DNA from: Chamaecrista fasciculata
Taxonomy: Eukaryota > Streptophyta > Magnoliopsida > Fabales > Fabaceae
Direction: 5' to 3'
Length of the DNA stretch: 64,000 nucleotides
NCBI GenBank assembly: GCA_003254925.1
Contig: QANZ01056500.1
Location: 1 to 64,000, forward strand
Positions 48,475 to 59,654 of the stretch are shown here, one piece after another. The notes under the pieces were generated by a model that worked only from the letters and a program-made list of their open reading frames with translations, had not been told where the DNA came from and ran no database searches. The position numbers and the translations under genes were made by a program. Position 1 is the stretch's first letter. Every line of letters starts with the position of its first letter.

Positions 48475-49495
48475 TGTTAGGATTCAGAGTATCTTCCAAC
48501 AACATTCATAGATCAAAACATGTATATGAGAATGCGGAATATAGAGAAGAATAGATGAACACAAGCAATTTACCATGGTTCGGTCAGTGTGACTTACATC
48601 CAGCCAAGAACAAGGAACTTCACTATAAAGAATATGAGAATACAATAACTTGATGAATGAATCGCCTCTCAAGTCTTCCCTCACTGAGTATCCCTAAGAG
48701 TCTCTCCTGAGATATCTTGTGATGTACTACTTTCATCAACCCTAACTAACTATTTATAAGCATCTCAAATCCTAGTCCTATAGGGATTACTGAACCTAGG
48801 CTCATTAGGATAATAGGCCCAATTACTTAAATCCTTAACCACTAAGATATGTTTATCCCCAATAATTAGCAACTAACTAAATACAAGTCACCTTAAAATA
48901 TTACATAAGATATCTCAAATCTTAACTATAAGATTACAATCTTTACAAAAACGTATGTCCATCCACTCAACTTTTTCCAAAGATCGATATGTTCAGAGGA
49001 ATACATAAAACAAAAGAAACAAGAAGAAGAGGGAAGAAAATAGTAACTTTTTCTAAAGTTTCCTGAAGTCTTACCACTTTATTTTTTATATATGTTTTCC
49101 TAATTGTTTTTTGGAAAAACTATACTTGATTATTTTGTTATTTGTAGAAATCTTCACTCTAAATTTCTTTTGTAAAATAATTAGAATTATTATACAATAA
49201 AATGTTAGAATTTTATTATTAATATAATTGATAAATTATTGTTTAATCATTGTCTTGATAATTCGAGTGTATAAAAAGTATTCTATCATATGACTATAAA
49301 ACCTGTTTTATTACTGTATATATATTATATAATACTGAATGTACAATAAAAGGATAGCATGGGCACAAATTTAGTGTGAGTGAAATAAGAATGTTACAAT
49401 TAGATGAATGGTCATATTAGGAAGGATAAAATTAGGAATAAGTGTAGAGAAAATTGGAATAACACTTATGATATATAGAAAAGTTAATCCTAACA
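48475..49495 (-). repeat. Copia-type solo LTR, degenerate
   Basis: Bounded by TGTTAGGAT and its inverse ATCCTAACA. It contains the CATGGTTCGG block and, on the minus strand, a TTATAAATAG TATA-like box, the same arrangement as in the LTR at 2499-2844. Sequence around 49520 repeats ATCCTAACA, so the right end is ambiguous. No 5-bp duplication was found and no coding region adjoins. Confidence 0.5.
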
Positions 49496-49813
49496 CATTT
49501 CAGGTGTAAAGTTAATCCTAAAGTTAATCCTAACAATCAAACCATTTAAACATGTACGAAGACTGTTTCTAGAGGTCTCGATGCCTAGAGTAAAGGTGAT
49601 AACTTAATAATTTAAGAAAGGGAAAAATCAAATAAAATTATCAAAAAAAATATCCAGAAAAATTTATCTATTAATAAGTTAATTATAAAAATGTAAAAAG
49701 ATAAAACACAATAATATAATCAATCAATTCATATAATCGATTCCACGTGATGAAAAAATGGATTGATTGTTGTTGTATATTATATGCTCAAATAACTTGG
49801 CTCATATATATAA

Positions 49814-50354
49814 GGTTAAAGAGTCATTTTGGTCCTAAATGTATGTTCTATTGTTCATTTTGGTCCATTATGTTTCAAAATGTTTAAATTGGTCCTAAAT
49901 GTTTGCAAAATGTTTCATTTTGGTACGAAATTATTGAATATGCTTGTTTCAAGTTCAGAAGTGACGAGTTTAGAGCTACGCATTATTCTCGAAGAGTACT
50001 TTCTCTATTCAATTGGGGTCGTCAGTAAACGAGATCAAATCAGTCTTAAAAGGAGATTGCTCGTTTCATGGTCAAAACAAGCAAAATTGATCATATCTCT
50101 TTTGTTTCAAATTTTCTAATGCGACAAATTCAGAGCTACGAATTCTTCTTAACAAGTCCTTTGAACATGAAATGAGAGACGAGAAAAATATTACCAAATT
50201 CAATAATTTCAGACCAAAATGGAACATTTTACCAATATTTAGGACTAAAATGAATCATTTTGCCAACATTTAAGACCAATCTGAACATTTTGAAACATAA
50301 TAGACCAAAATGAACATTATGATATACATTTAGGAACAAAATGATCCTTTGACC
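49814..50354. mobile_element. MULE-type MITE with 9-bp duplication TATATATAA
   Basis: Left TIR GGTTAAAGAGTCATTTTGG and right TIR (inverted) GGTCAAAGGATCATTTTGT. Perfect 9-bp flanks at 49805-49813 and 50355-50363. The 541-bp interior closely resembles the element at 58429, including AGTTCAAA-type and GAGTACTTTCTCTAT blocks. Confidence 0.85.
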
Positions 50355-50416
50355 TATATATAATTAATGAACTTAATCAATAAGAGGTTAGTCCCGAGAA
50401 GTATACCATTAATTCA

Positions 50417-51406
50417 GGGTGTGTTTGGCTTAGAATTATAATTTCATTATAATCCCATTACAATTTCATTATCCCCATTTTCATTACATAACTTAAGCTA
50501 CAGTGTTATTTGGGTGTTTGTTTTTCAATTATAAAGTCATTACAAAAATTACACTTCATTACAAACTCATTTCATTACATATTTCATACCCAATTACTAA
50601 CATACCCTTACTCAAATACCTATAATTACCTATACTCTAATACAAATATAAAAAAACTATTTAGCAAAATAGTAATTTTCAATACCCTCATTTATTACAC
50701 TTACAACTTTCTCTCTCAACTCATCATTTTTTCCTTTTTCTTCCTCTTTTTCTTATTCACCCCTCCCTCTCTCATATATATATATATATATATATAANNN
50801 NNNNNNNNNNNNNNNNNNNNNNNNNNNNNNNNNNNNNNNNNNNNNNNNNNNNNNNNNNNNNNNNNNNNNNNNNNNNNNNNNNNNNNNNNNNNNNNNNNNN
50901 NNNNNNNNNNNNNNNNNNNNNNNNNNNNNNNNNNNNNNNNNNNNNNNNNNNNNNNNNNNNNNNNNNNNNNNNNNNNNNNNNNNNNNNNNNNNNNNNNNNN
51001 NNNNNNNNNNNNNNNNNNNNNNNNNNNNNNNNNNNNNNNNNNNNNNNNNNNNNNNNNNNNNNNNNNNNNNNNNNNNNNNNNNNNNNNNNNNNNNNNNNNN
51101 NNNNNNNNNNNNNNNNNNNNNNNNNNNNNNNNNNNNNNNNNNNNNNNNNNTTTTTTTTATTTCTATCTATTTCCATTATCAATTATCAATTCTACCCCTA
51201 TACAATTTAAAAAAACCCATATATTTATTTCAACCAACCACAATCATTACATACCCTTTTTCATAATTTCACATCCTATTTTTTTCATTACATCTCAAAC
51301 TAATCCAAACACCATTTTCATTACATTTTCATTACATAATTTTCCCATTACCATTTCATTACATAAAATCATCATTTCATTACCTACTTCTAATCCAAAC
51401 ACACCC
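50417..51406. mobile_element. TIR element GGGTGTGTTTGG...CCAAACACACCC, with assembly gap
   Basis: Perfect 12-bp terminal inverted repeats. Flanks TTAATTCA and TTAATTTA agree at 7 of 8, which fits an 8-bp hAT-type duplication. The interior is built from TTCATTACA repeats. A run of 353 Ns (50798-51150) hides about a third of it, so any internal gene would be missed. Confidence 0.6.
50798..51150. other. Assembly gap
   Basis: 353 consecutive Ns, directly after a (TA)n run and directly before a poly-T run. Confidence 1.
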
Positions 51407-51881
51407 TTAATTTAATATTGTTTAAGTAAAATTTCGAATTCAAAACTTTATAAATGTAATTGTTTTTATTGTGAGGCACTTCAATTATAATTAGGTGCAC
51501 AATACCAATTAAGTCAGAATTAGTTGGAGTGAAACTCCATAGACAGAATGAAGAATAAAAAAAACTCATCTAAAATTATGTGAATTATGAGTTTTAAATA
51601 GGTTTTCATGATATTTAATGAAGTTAAAACTGAACAAGCCATATTACATCAAGGTTCTGAAAACTATTGATATGATATTCGCTATCGAGAAAGATTATCC
51701 TTTGCAAATTGCAATGCACATTGTTTCAAAGATTGTTACTTTCACAATATATAAGGGTACTTTAGTCTTTACGTGAGGTTTGAGCCTGTACTTCGTATTC
51801 AAAACACATGATATATGCCTATCTGGCTATCTTCAACAGAAGCAAAAAGGTCACTATATATCCAATAAAAACGACGCAAAA

Positions 51882-51883
<2 letters not shown>

Positions 51884-51963
<80 letters not shown>

Positions 51964-51981
51964 NAGAGAGAGAGAGAGAGG
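51884..51981. repeat. (AG)n microsatellite
   Basis: About 48 AG units with one N at 51964. It is the longest simple repeat in the window, and the true length is uncertain because of the N. Confidence 0.97.
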
Positions 51982-53693
51982 AGGGGGACCTCATATTAAC
52001 TACTGCATGGTGTACTAAATTTCATTATTTCTAGAATCTTCTTTAATTTAAGGTTAATAGCATGATTTCATTTATCAACTAGGGCATATTATATCATCCA
52101 TTTCAACTTTAATGATCATCCATTATGCATGCAGTTGGCTTAGATTTATTTTCACCTTTTATTTATTTTCTTTATTATGTTTTGCTTTCGACTATTCAAA
52201 TGATTCCAATTCCATGCCCTTCAACTTTTCTGTTTGTCCCTTTTTTGTTTTCTTTCTCCTATTCTCACCAACGTCCACCAACTTGATTTTTTTTTTTATC
52301 GTAATTAATGTTTCCTTCTTAATATTTAACTTAGCAATTAATCAACTCGCCTCCTTCATGTTCACTATTCCTCTTGAAGAAAATTTAAAGCTTTTACTTA
52401 GTGATAGTTGGAGTTTTTATTAGCTTAAATAGTTATTAATTATTCTTTTTTTAGAGGGAGTAAGTGCTAGTACTAACTAATGAATAAACAAAGGAAATGG
52501 GGAAATGGGAGGTCAAATAAAATTAAAGCTTATTGCAATATATTCCTTGCAAAAAAAAAAAGTAGTCTTATTGCAATATATTAATGTGAGTGCAATTCTC
52601 CCAACATCTACCTTTTATTCTTTGGATACACCTCTCTTATCTTGCTAAACCAGTGAAGTGAAAAATTTAGGTTACTAGAGTTTTTTGCTAAAAAAAATTT
52701 AAAATGGCACATAAATTTTTATTTGTATTATTTGTATTTTTCTCTCATATAATTCATGTGAAAAGTTCAGTATCATATGTTTTACTTTTAATTAAGAATA
52801 AAATTGATAAAAAATATAAAGAAATTATATAATTTATTTCCAGTACTCAATACAAAGATAAGGATTTTAGACTTTTAGTTATAACTTGAGTCTTTGACTA
52901 CAACTAGGGAGCAAAGTGGAGAGGGCTCAACTTACACTAGCGGAACATCTTGACGAATTCTTAACTTTAACATACACCTTTCTAAAACATTTCAACTGCT
53001 ATTAAAAATTTGTAGTTTGGATTATAAGAGGAACATAAGAAAAAGAAAAAGCAACTTAAGAAAAAATGGATAAAAAAATTTATTTATTTCATTATATTTG
53101 TTTTTACTTCACTCTGCCTTTAATTTCTCACTGAAATGTAGTCTTCTTGATCATCAAGAGGTAATATATATGAATTTATTCAACTCATATATATATATAT
53201 ATATATATGGTTTTAAGTTTATGGAATATAATGACTCAAACTCTCAAAGAGACATATAGTGCTATAGCTGGTAGACGATACGCCTCTGTTGTGTTTAAGC
53301 CGCCATATGTAACAACCAAAATGAGCGTGTTGCAATTTGTAATAAAATATTTTATACGTATTAATTATATTTTAATACTTAAATAAAAGTCAAATCAAAA
53401 GTAGTCTTGATTATTTTTCTCACAAGCGTAAAGAATGGCTTATTCTGATATACATTATAATTTATATACTTTGGGAAAAAGTTCAACGTTGGAGAAATGA
53501 GAGAAAGATAAAGGTACATATGTGGGAAAATATTATATTAATAAATTGTTTTAAAAATTAAATAAGAGAAAGTTAAATGATATATAATGTGGGTGGATAC
53601 TATTCTAAATTGTCTTAGAAATTTTAGTTAAATGACATTCTTTGCATTCTTACTCATATATACACAAGCTCAATATATTTTTAGACCGACTTA
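51982..53693. other. Intergenic, no gene seen
   Basis: AT-rich. A short repeat of CTTATTGCAATATATT occurs at about 52528 and 52567. The 103-residue open frame at 52112-52423 is rich in Phe and Leu and resembles nothing I know. Confidence 0.4.
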
Positions 53694-54433
53694 GGATGCA
53701 TTTGGTACGCTGCCATCTCAGATGTCGTAGTATCTTAGATGTTGTGGTATGTGATACCATAGTATAAGATATCTGATATTTATAATATCAATGTTTGGTA
53801 TGACAATAGTAGATGTCAGATATATGAGATGCATATGTTTGGTACTCTCTTGTGAATAACATTAATCTTCTTTAAATTTTCATGTTTACCCTTATTAACA
53901 TCTTAAAAACATATATAAATATTTTTCAAAATAAATATATGATTTAGTCATTAAATTTGAACTGATTTTATATTTTTTGATCCCTAAATTTATACTTATT
54001 AAAACTTTTTTATCCCTAAATTTATATTAAATTTCTTTTTGGTCCATAAATTTTAACCTAATGACTAAATTATTAACAATTGAAATAATTTGATAAATGA
54101 GTCATATATTTTGATTATTCATTAACAAATTAGTTGACTAGTTATAAATTTATGAACCAAATATATAGTAAGTTTTTTAAAAAAAAAACAAATAAACCAA
54201 AAAGGGTAAAATTTGAACTTTGATTGAAAAATGCCCTTGCAAACCCTGTCATATGAGATAACATAGTTTTTGTGTCGACATCAGATCACACCCTTTTTGC
54301 TGTCATCTGATGGTAGGGTGTTATCTTGGATGTCGACGTATGACGACATCATGGCGTTACCAAACGCCAGACATTCAAGATACCATAGTATATAAGATGG
54401 CGGGTATGAGATCACAACATACCAAACGCACCC
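53694..54433. mobile_element. PIF/Harbinger-like MITE with TTA duplication
   Basis: The left end GGATGCATTTGGTACGCTGC and the right end, inverted, GGGTGCGTTTGGTATGTTGT are flanked by TTA on both sides (53691-53693 and 54434-54436). The interior carries several inverted copies of GATGTCGTAGTATCTTAGAT-like units. Three-base TTA sites and these ends fit Harbinger-type elements. Confidence 0.65.
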
Positions 54434-54436
54434 TTA

Positions 54437-55710
54437 GATCTAAATTATCAAATCTCAACCATATATGTTGTGGAAGAATTTAGCATTCATAATATGTAAA
54501 AGTGCATGTGTCAAAATCTTGATTCTTTAAGTTTAGTATATATATAAATACATATATAGTAATATATATTCCTTATATTTAATTTATATATGACTAGTTA
54601 TGATAAAAGAAAATATTAAAATATTTTTTTATATGACAAATCATACAAAATAAATATAAATTAAATTTATAATTAAAAAAAAATCATATTTCAAAGATAT
54701 ATATAATTAAAAATTCTTATTTNTGTATAATAATTTATTTTTGGATTTTGTATAGTAATTTTAATTTCGAATTTTATTTTATTCATCAAAATTCAAAAAT
54801 AATATTGATATACATTTTAAAAACTGATCACTAATACCACACACACATATAAAATCTGAAAATAACAAATCCACACAACAAACTTGACCTAAATCTACTC
54901 CTATATATGTTTATATAAGCACGCATACACACACAAATGTTGAATAATTAATTAAAGCTTAAGCAATAAAGCGTGCATATAGTGGACCAACTAGACATAA
55001 ATAACAATAAGGGGTGATAATACCAATAATGACATGATATCTATAAAGAAAATTAGAATCATGTATATAGTCAGAAAATTGTAAAATATGCAGTCAAGTT
55101 GACATGTTGAAAATAAGTTAACTATTTAGATAGGTATATTAATGCAACCAAACATCCATGAAGGAAATGAATCAGGTTGAGATCCAAAAAGAGGTTGGTG
55201 CTTAAAGATATATCATCAAGCTGGAAATGTCTCATTCAACTTGGCAACTTGGCATATAGGCTCTTGGTTCAGAGAAGCTTCCTATAAAATGAAAAAGGAC
55301 CATATATTAATGAAACCTTGCTTTTCAAAACGAAACCCATTAATTTCTAGAGCCCTCTTATATGTGTACCTAAATATCATTCAATTTAAATGGAGAAACG
55401 ACAAAACCTTGAAAAGGATCGAATGGTCCTAACCAAATTAGAACCTTCCACCTTAAAATCTCAATTTCATTCACTCATTCCTCTACTTCAGTTTACTGTC
55501 ATTTATGTAGTTATATTTTGTCGCAGTTATAATATGAATAAAGTTAATTCTGATGAGAATTTCGTCCTACCAGAGAGTTTTTGAACTTGAGAGCATTATT
55601 TGACGACGGATGTACATAATTACATATGTTTTCTTCATAAATTGACATGCTTGATGGCTTGGTTCAGATATACTATCTCTCACCTTGATGGCTTCATTAG
55701 TTTTGGGTTC
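54437..55710. other. Intergenic, no gene seen
   Basis: Very AT-rich, with a single N at 54723. No terminal repeats could be delimited. Confidence 0.4.
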
Positions 55711-55719
55711 TTTAATTAT

Positions 55720-56347
55720 TGGGTAAATCATATTTTTGGTATCATGTTTCATGGACCGATTTCATTTTGGTACCTTGTTCTTTTAAAAGTGACACTTTGG
55801 TGTCTTGTTCTTTGCAACCGCAAACACTTTGGTACCCAAATTTATTTTTCTGTTAAGTTTTGACGGCAAAGTCACACGTGACCATCACGTGCACACTAAA
55901 AACACTCAAATGTCTATTTTTCTCTCATTTTCACGATTCAGCCGTTAAAAATCATGAAAAAACAAAGTGAAAACGGATTTAGACAAAGTACCAAAGTGTC
56001 AATAGTTAGATCGTGAAAATGATTTTGTCCATTTTCCTCTCATTTTTCACGATTTAGACACTCTAAAATCATGAAAAACAATGAGACGAAGTGAGAGGAT
56101 TTTTGAGTGGTTTGGAGTGTTTTATTGTTTAAATCGTGAAAAAATGAGAAGAAAATGGATATTTGGATGTTTTTTTATGTGCACATGATGGTCACGTGCG
56201 ACTTCGCCTTTAAAACTTAACAGAAAAATAAATTTGAGTACCAGAGTGTTAACCATATAAAGAATATAGTACCAAAATGTCACTTTTGAAAAACAAGATA
56301 ACAAAGTGAAAACAGTCCATAAAATAAGATACAAAGTGTAATTTATC
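55720..56347. mobile_element. MULE-type MITE (TTGGTACC subfamily), flanks TTTAATTAT
   Basis: Left end GGGTAAATCATATTTTTGG; the right end, inverted, contains GATAAATTACACTTTGT. Perfect 9-bp flanks TTTAATTAT (55711-55719 and 56348-56356). The arms are long and imperfect, so most of the 628 bp folds back on itself around AAATCGTGAAAA-type sequences. Confidence 0.78.
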
Positions 56348-56706
56348 TTTAATTATATTCATTGTTCTGTTTTAGCCTAAATATATTTCTATATCTAGGA
56401 TTTATCTTGTAAAAAATCTATCTCCAATAGACCAATACTACATAGATCAATTCAAATTTCAAATATAGTAATTAGTGGATCTAGTCTCTGTTTTTTTTTT
56501 TTTAATTTTCTTATTTGTGTGTTTTCATTTTTCGTAAAACTTGCTAATTATTTGCAAGCAAAATGACGTTCTTCAGTCCAAAATTAGCTAGATTCAGAAT
56601 TAAAGACTACTGATATCATATTAGAAAATATTTCCTTTATCATCATGTTAAGAGATCACCTAATCATCACATCTACAACCTTGAACGCCACCACACATAT
56701 AATGAA

Positions 56707-56870
56707 CTAGGGGCTTTGCGTGCCCTAACGGGCACGTAAATATTAGGGATCAAAATGAAATTGATAGTAAATATTATAGACCTAAGTGAAGTTTTGGCCT
56801 AAAAAAATAAATTCCAACTTTATAGAGAAAAAAGGACGACTAGAAAGGGGTGGAGCTATATAATATAAGA
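56707..56870 (-). mobile_element. Short non-autonomous Helitron, same family as 22941-23282
   Basis: On the minus strand it begins TCTTATATTATATAGCTCC and ends with the hairpin GTGCCCGTTAGGGCAC, then GCAAAGCCCCTAG. Host A and T flank it. The 6-bp-stem hairpin 10 bases before CTAG is the classical Helitron 3' end. At 164 bp it is a short internal-deletion derivative. Confidence 0.75.
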
Positions 56871-57063
56871 TGTGGTAGAAAAGTGAACATTTTGTTAATA
56901 GCAATAAGCACTGAGTACCGTGAGAAAATTCATCTTACAAAAAAGATTAACTAAGCTTACAGTTTGTCTTTTAAATTTTAATTCAAGAAGTTCACGATAT
57001 ATATACATATATATTATTAAAGTCAAGTTGTTTAATTTTTTATAAGTGCTACTAGACTTTTTA

Positions 57064-57495
57064 GGTTTTTTTATAAAAATAATATAAAAAAATAAAATAT
57101 TTAGATTTTTAGGACAAAAAAAAAACTATTTAGATATATGGGACACTCGGATGTGGTCCGAATGTCCCAATATACGTGGATCAATCACATGATGCCGCGT
57201 GGCACCAGGTGAAATTCTTTTTCCAAATTTTTTTGGGACTGTGTCAGTTGGACTGACACTGTTTAAATTTTTTTTGGGATGAGGCCCTTTTATATATATA
57301 TATATATATTAAATGGGGGATATGGGGTGGGTAAGAAAGAGTGGGAGAATCGGAAGAAAAAAAAATGAGGAGAGAGGGAGTAAAAAAGATATATACAAAA
57401 TAGGAGAATTTATGAGTAATTAGTGTATAGGTTTAAAAATTTGTCCCAAAAATCTAAATACTTTATTTTTTTTATATTATTTTTATAAAAAAACC
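57064..57495. mobile_element. MULE-type MITE with ~60-bp TIRs
   Basis: The left end GGTTTTTTTATAAAAATAAT mirrors the right end over about 60 bp, including TTTAGATTTTT-GGACAAA. The 9-bp flanks GACTTTTTA and GATTTTTTA agree at 8 of 9. The 432-bp interior holds GGACACTCGG and GGGACTGTGTCAGTTGGACTG but no gene. Confidence 0.8.
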
Positions 57496-58428
57496 GATTT
57501 TTTAAAGTATGATGCGTGATTATGCATGATATATTTTATCAATTTATATATATATATATGTATATATATCAAAAGTTCGCAAGATAAATATGCTATTATT
57601 TAAATATCGGAAAACAGTTGTATTACTCACTATTTCCCAATAGTTGTTGTACTATCTAGTATCAGGACAGTGAAAAGAACGAGGACCAGAATAGTTTACA
57701 ATAGGGACGTTTCAGAATCAAATATTTGTATTATTCTATGGAAAACTACCAGAAAAATAATTTAATCATATCCCTTTCTATTCCTTTAAGAAACAATTAG
57801 TAGTAAAAGTTTATTGGAATATTTCAAAAGTTTAAACTTTGGCACTTGATCAGAGAGGCCTTGAAATACAGAGAAGTCAAGTCACATGGCTTGTATCTAT
57901 CTGGTTTATGACGCAAAAATATTCACTCTTGCTTGTCTCTCCATTCATTAATGTTGCCAATATCTAAACAAGTATTAGAAAATCATGTAACGCACTATAA
58001 AATAATAAATATTTAGAAAATGGTGAAGTAGATCTTGACATTTTGCCCGTATAGACAAGTTTTTAATTTAGTGTTAGTAGTGTTAAAGAAGACTTGAAGT
58101 AAAATAGAAGCTAAAAACCTTCACCATAAAGCATAATAAGGTATTTGCGAAAAAAATAAATTGCTTTATGATAGTTTTGGTTGGGTCAACCCAACCTAAC
58201 AGTAGTGGGAAGGATAGAGTAGATTTTGACTGATAGAATTTTTTTTTTCTTTTGGTGTCTTTGAGGTTTATATATATATATATATATATATATAGCTGAT
58301 AGCCAACTCAAATACTCAAATCCTACAAAGTACAAATTAAGGTATGGTGGGCTTTTTGGCCAATAAAAAAAAGGTATGGTGGGCTTTACTGTGATTTCAA
58401 GCTCTAACCTAATCAATTAAACTAAAAA

Positions 58429-58949
58429 GGTCAAAAGGTCATTTTGGTCCTAAATGTATGCCTTAATGTCCACTTTGATCTTTTATGTTTTAAAATGTTC
58501 AAATTGGTCATAAATGTTGACAAAATGTTTCATTTTAGTCTCAAGCTATTGAATATGGTCATATTTATCTCGTTTTAAGTTCAAATTTGACGAGTTCAAA
58601 TTTACCTATTGTTCTCAAAGAATACTTTCTCTATCCAGTTAAGGTCGTTAGCAAACAAGATCAAATCGGTCCCAAAAATAGAACGCTCGTTTTACGGTCA
58701 AACAAGCGAAATTAATTATATCTCTCTCGTTTCAAGTTCGAACGCAATAAATTTAGAGCTATGAGTTACTTTTAACAAGTCCTTTAAACTTGAAATGAAA
58801 GACGAGAGGAATATGATGACTAAATTCAATAATTTAGGACTAAAATGAAACATTTTGCCAACATTTAGGATCAATTTGAACATTTTAAAACATAAAGGGC
58901 CAAAATGAACATTAAAACATACATTTAAGACTAAAATAACCATTTGACC
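58429..58949. mobile_element. MULE-type MITE with 9-bp duplication AACTAAAAA
   Basis: Left TIR GGTCAAAAGGTCATTTTGG and right TIR (inverted) GGTCAAATGGTTATTTTAG. Perfect 9-bp flanks at 58420-58428 and 58950-58958. The 521-bp interior is a close relative of the element at 49814. Confidence 0.88.
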
Positions 58950-58958
58950 AACTAAAAA

Positions 58959-59654
58959 TAACAAAATACTTTTTAATAAGACAAACTTCGAGCTAAGTAC
59001 CCAGTTGGATGACCTAGAAAATAGCTTGGAGTCTTGGAGACCAAACAATTAACTTTAACTTTTTTTTTTCGTGGGTCCAAATTGAAATTCCAATTCCCAA
59101 CACTTCTGGGAATTCAAGAAGTAAAATGACATTTTCACTCACCAATTTTCAATGAGACACAGTCAAAAGTCTCTTAATTATAACTAACAACTTCAGACAT
59201 TTATCTTAATACAGACAATTTGGATACTTGTTGACATGTTTAGGATGATAGTAACTAACAGTGTATCAAACAGTTCTGTAATCCCAACTTAGAAGAATGT
59301 TAATAGGAAATCCTGAAAATCTGAAATTCATTCTTTGGGACATAGGCCCCCAATTATCACCAACCTAAAAAAAATTGACCATTTGCAAGGAAGTTTATTT
59401 GTTTCAGATAAAATCACTTAACAACAATACAGAGAGAAATGACCTTGAAATCGAATGTCTCTCGAATCTTGATCAGAGAAAGGATTTAGAGACTGAAAAT
59501 CCAGAACCTGCGTTCCTCAATTATAGCCTCAACCTAGCAAATCACAAGATATGTATGTACAGATTCACACTTGCTTTATCTTTTCTGATATGATAATAAA
59601 TACCCAAATGCTGCTTTCACTCTCCATATTGAAACTTTTGCGGCAGTGACATTC
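58959..59654. other. 3' flank of the CLASSY-type gene
   Basis: No gene or delimitable repeat. The right-hand part is probably the 3' untranslated region of the minus-strand SNF2 gene. Confidence 0.4.

Noticed and set aside
51884..51981. Regular repeat that might be taken for a spaced array
   Set aside because: It is a plain dinucleotide microsatellite without spacers.
52112..52423. 103-residue hydrophobic open frame
   Set aside because: T-rich sequence yields chance Phe/Leu runs. There is no conserved motif.
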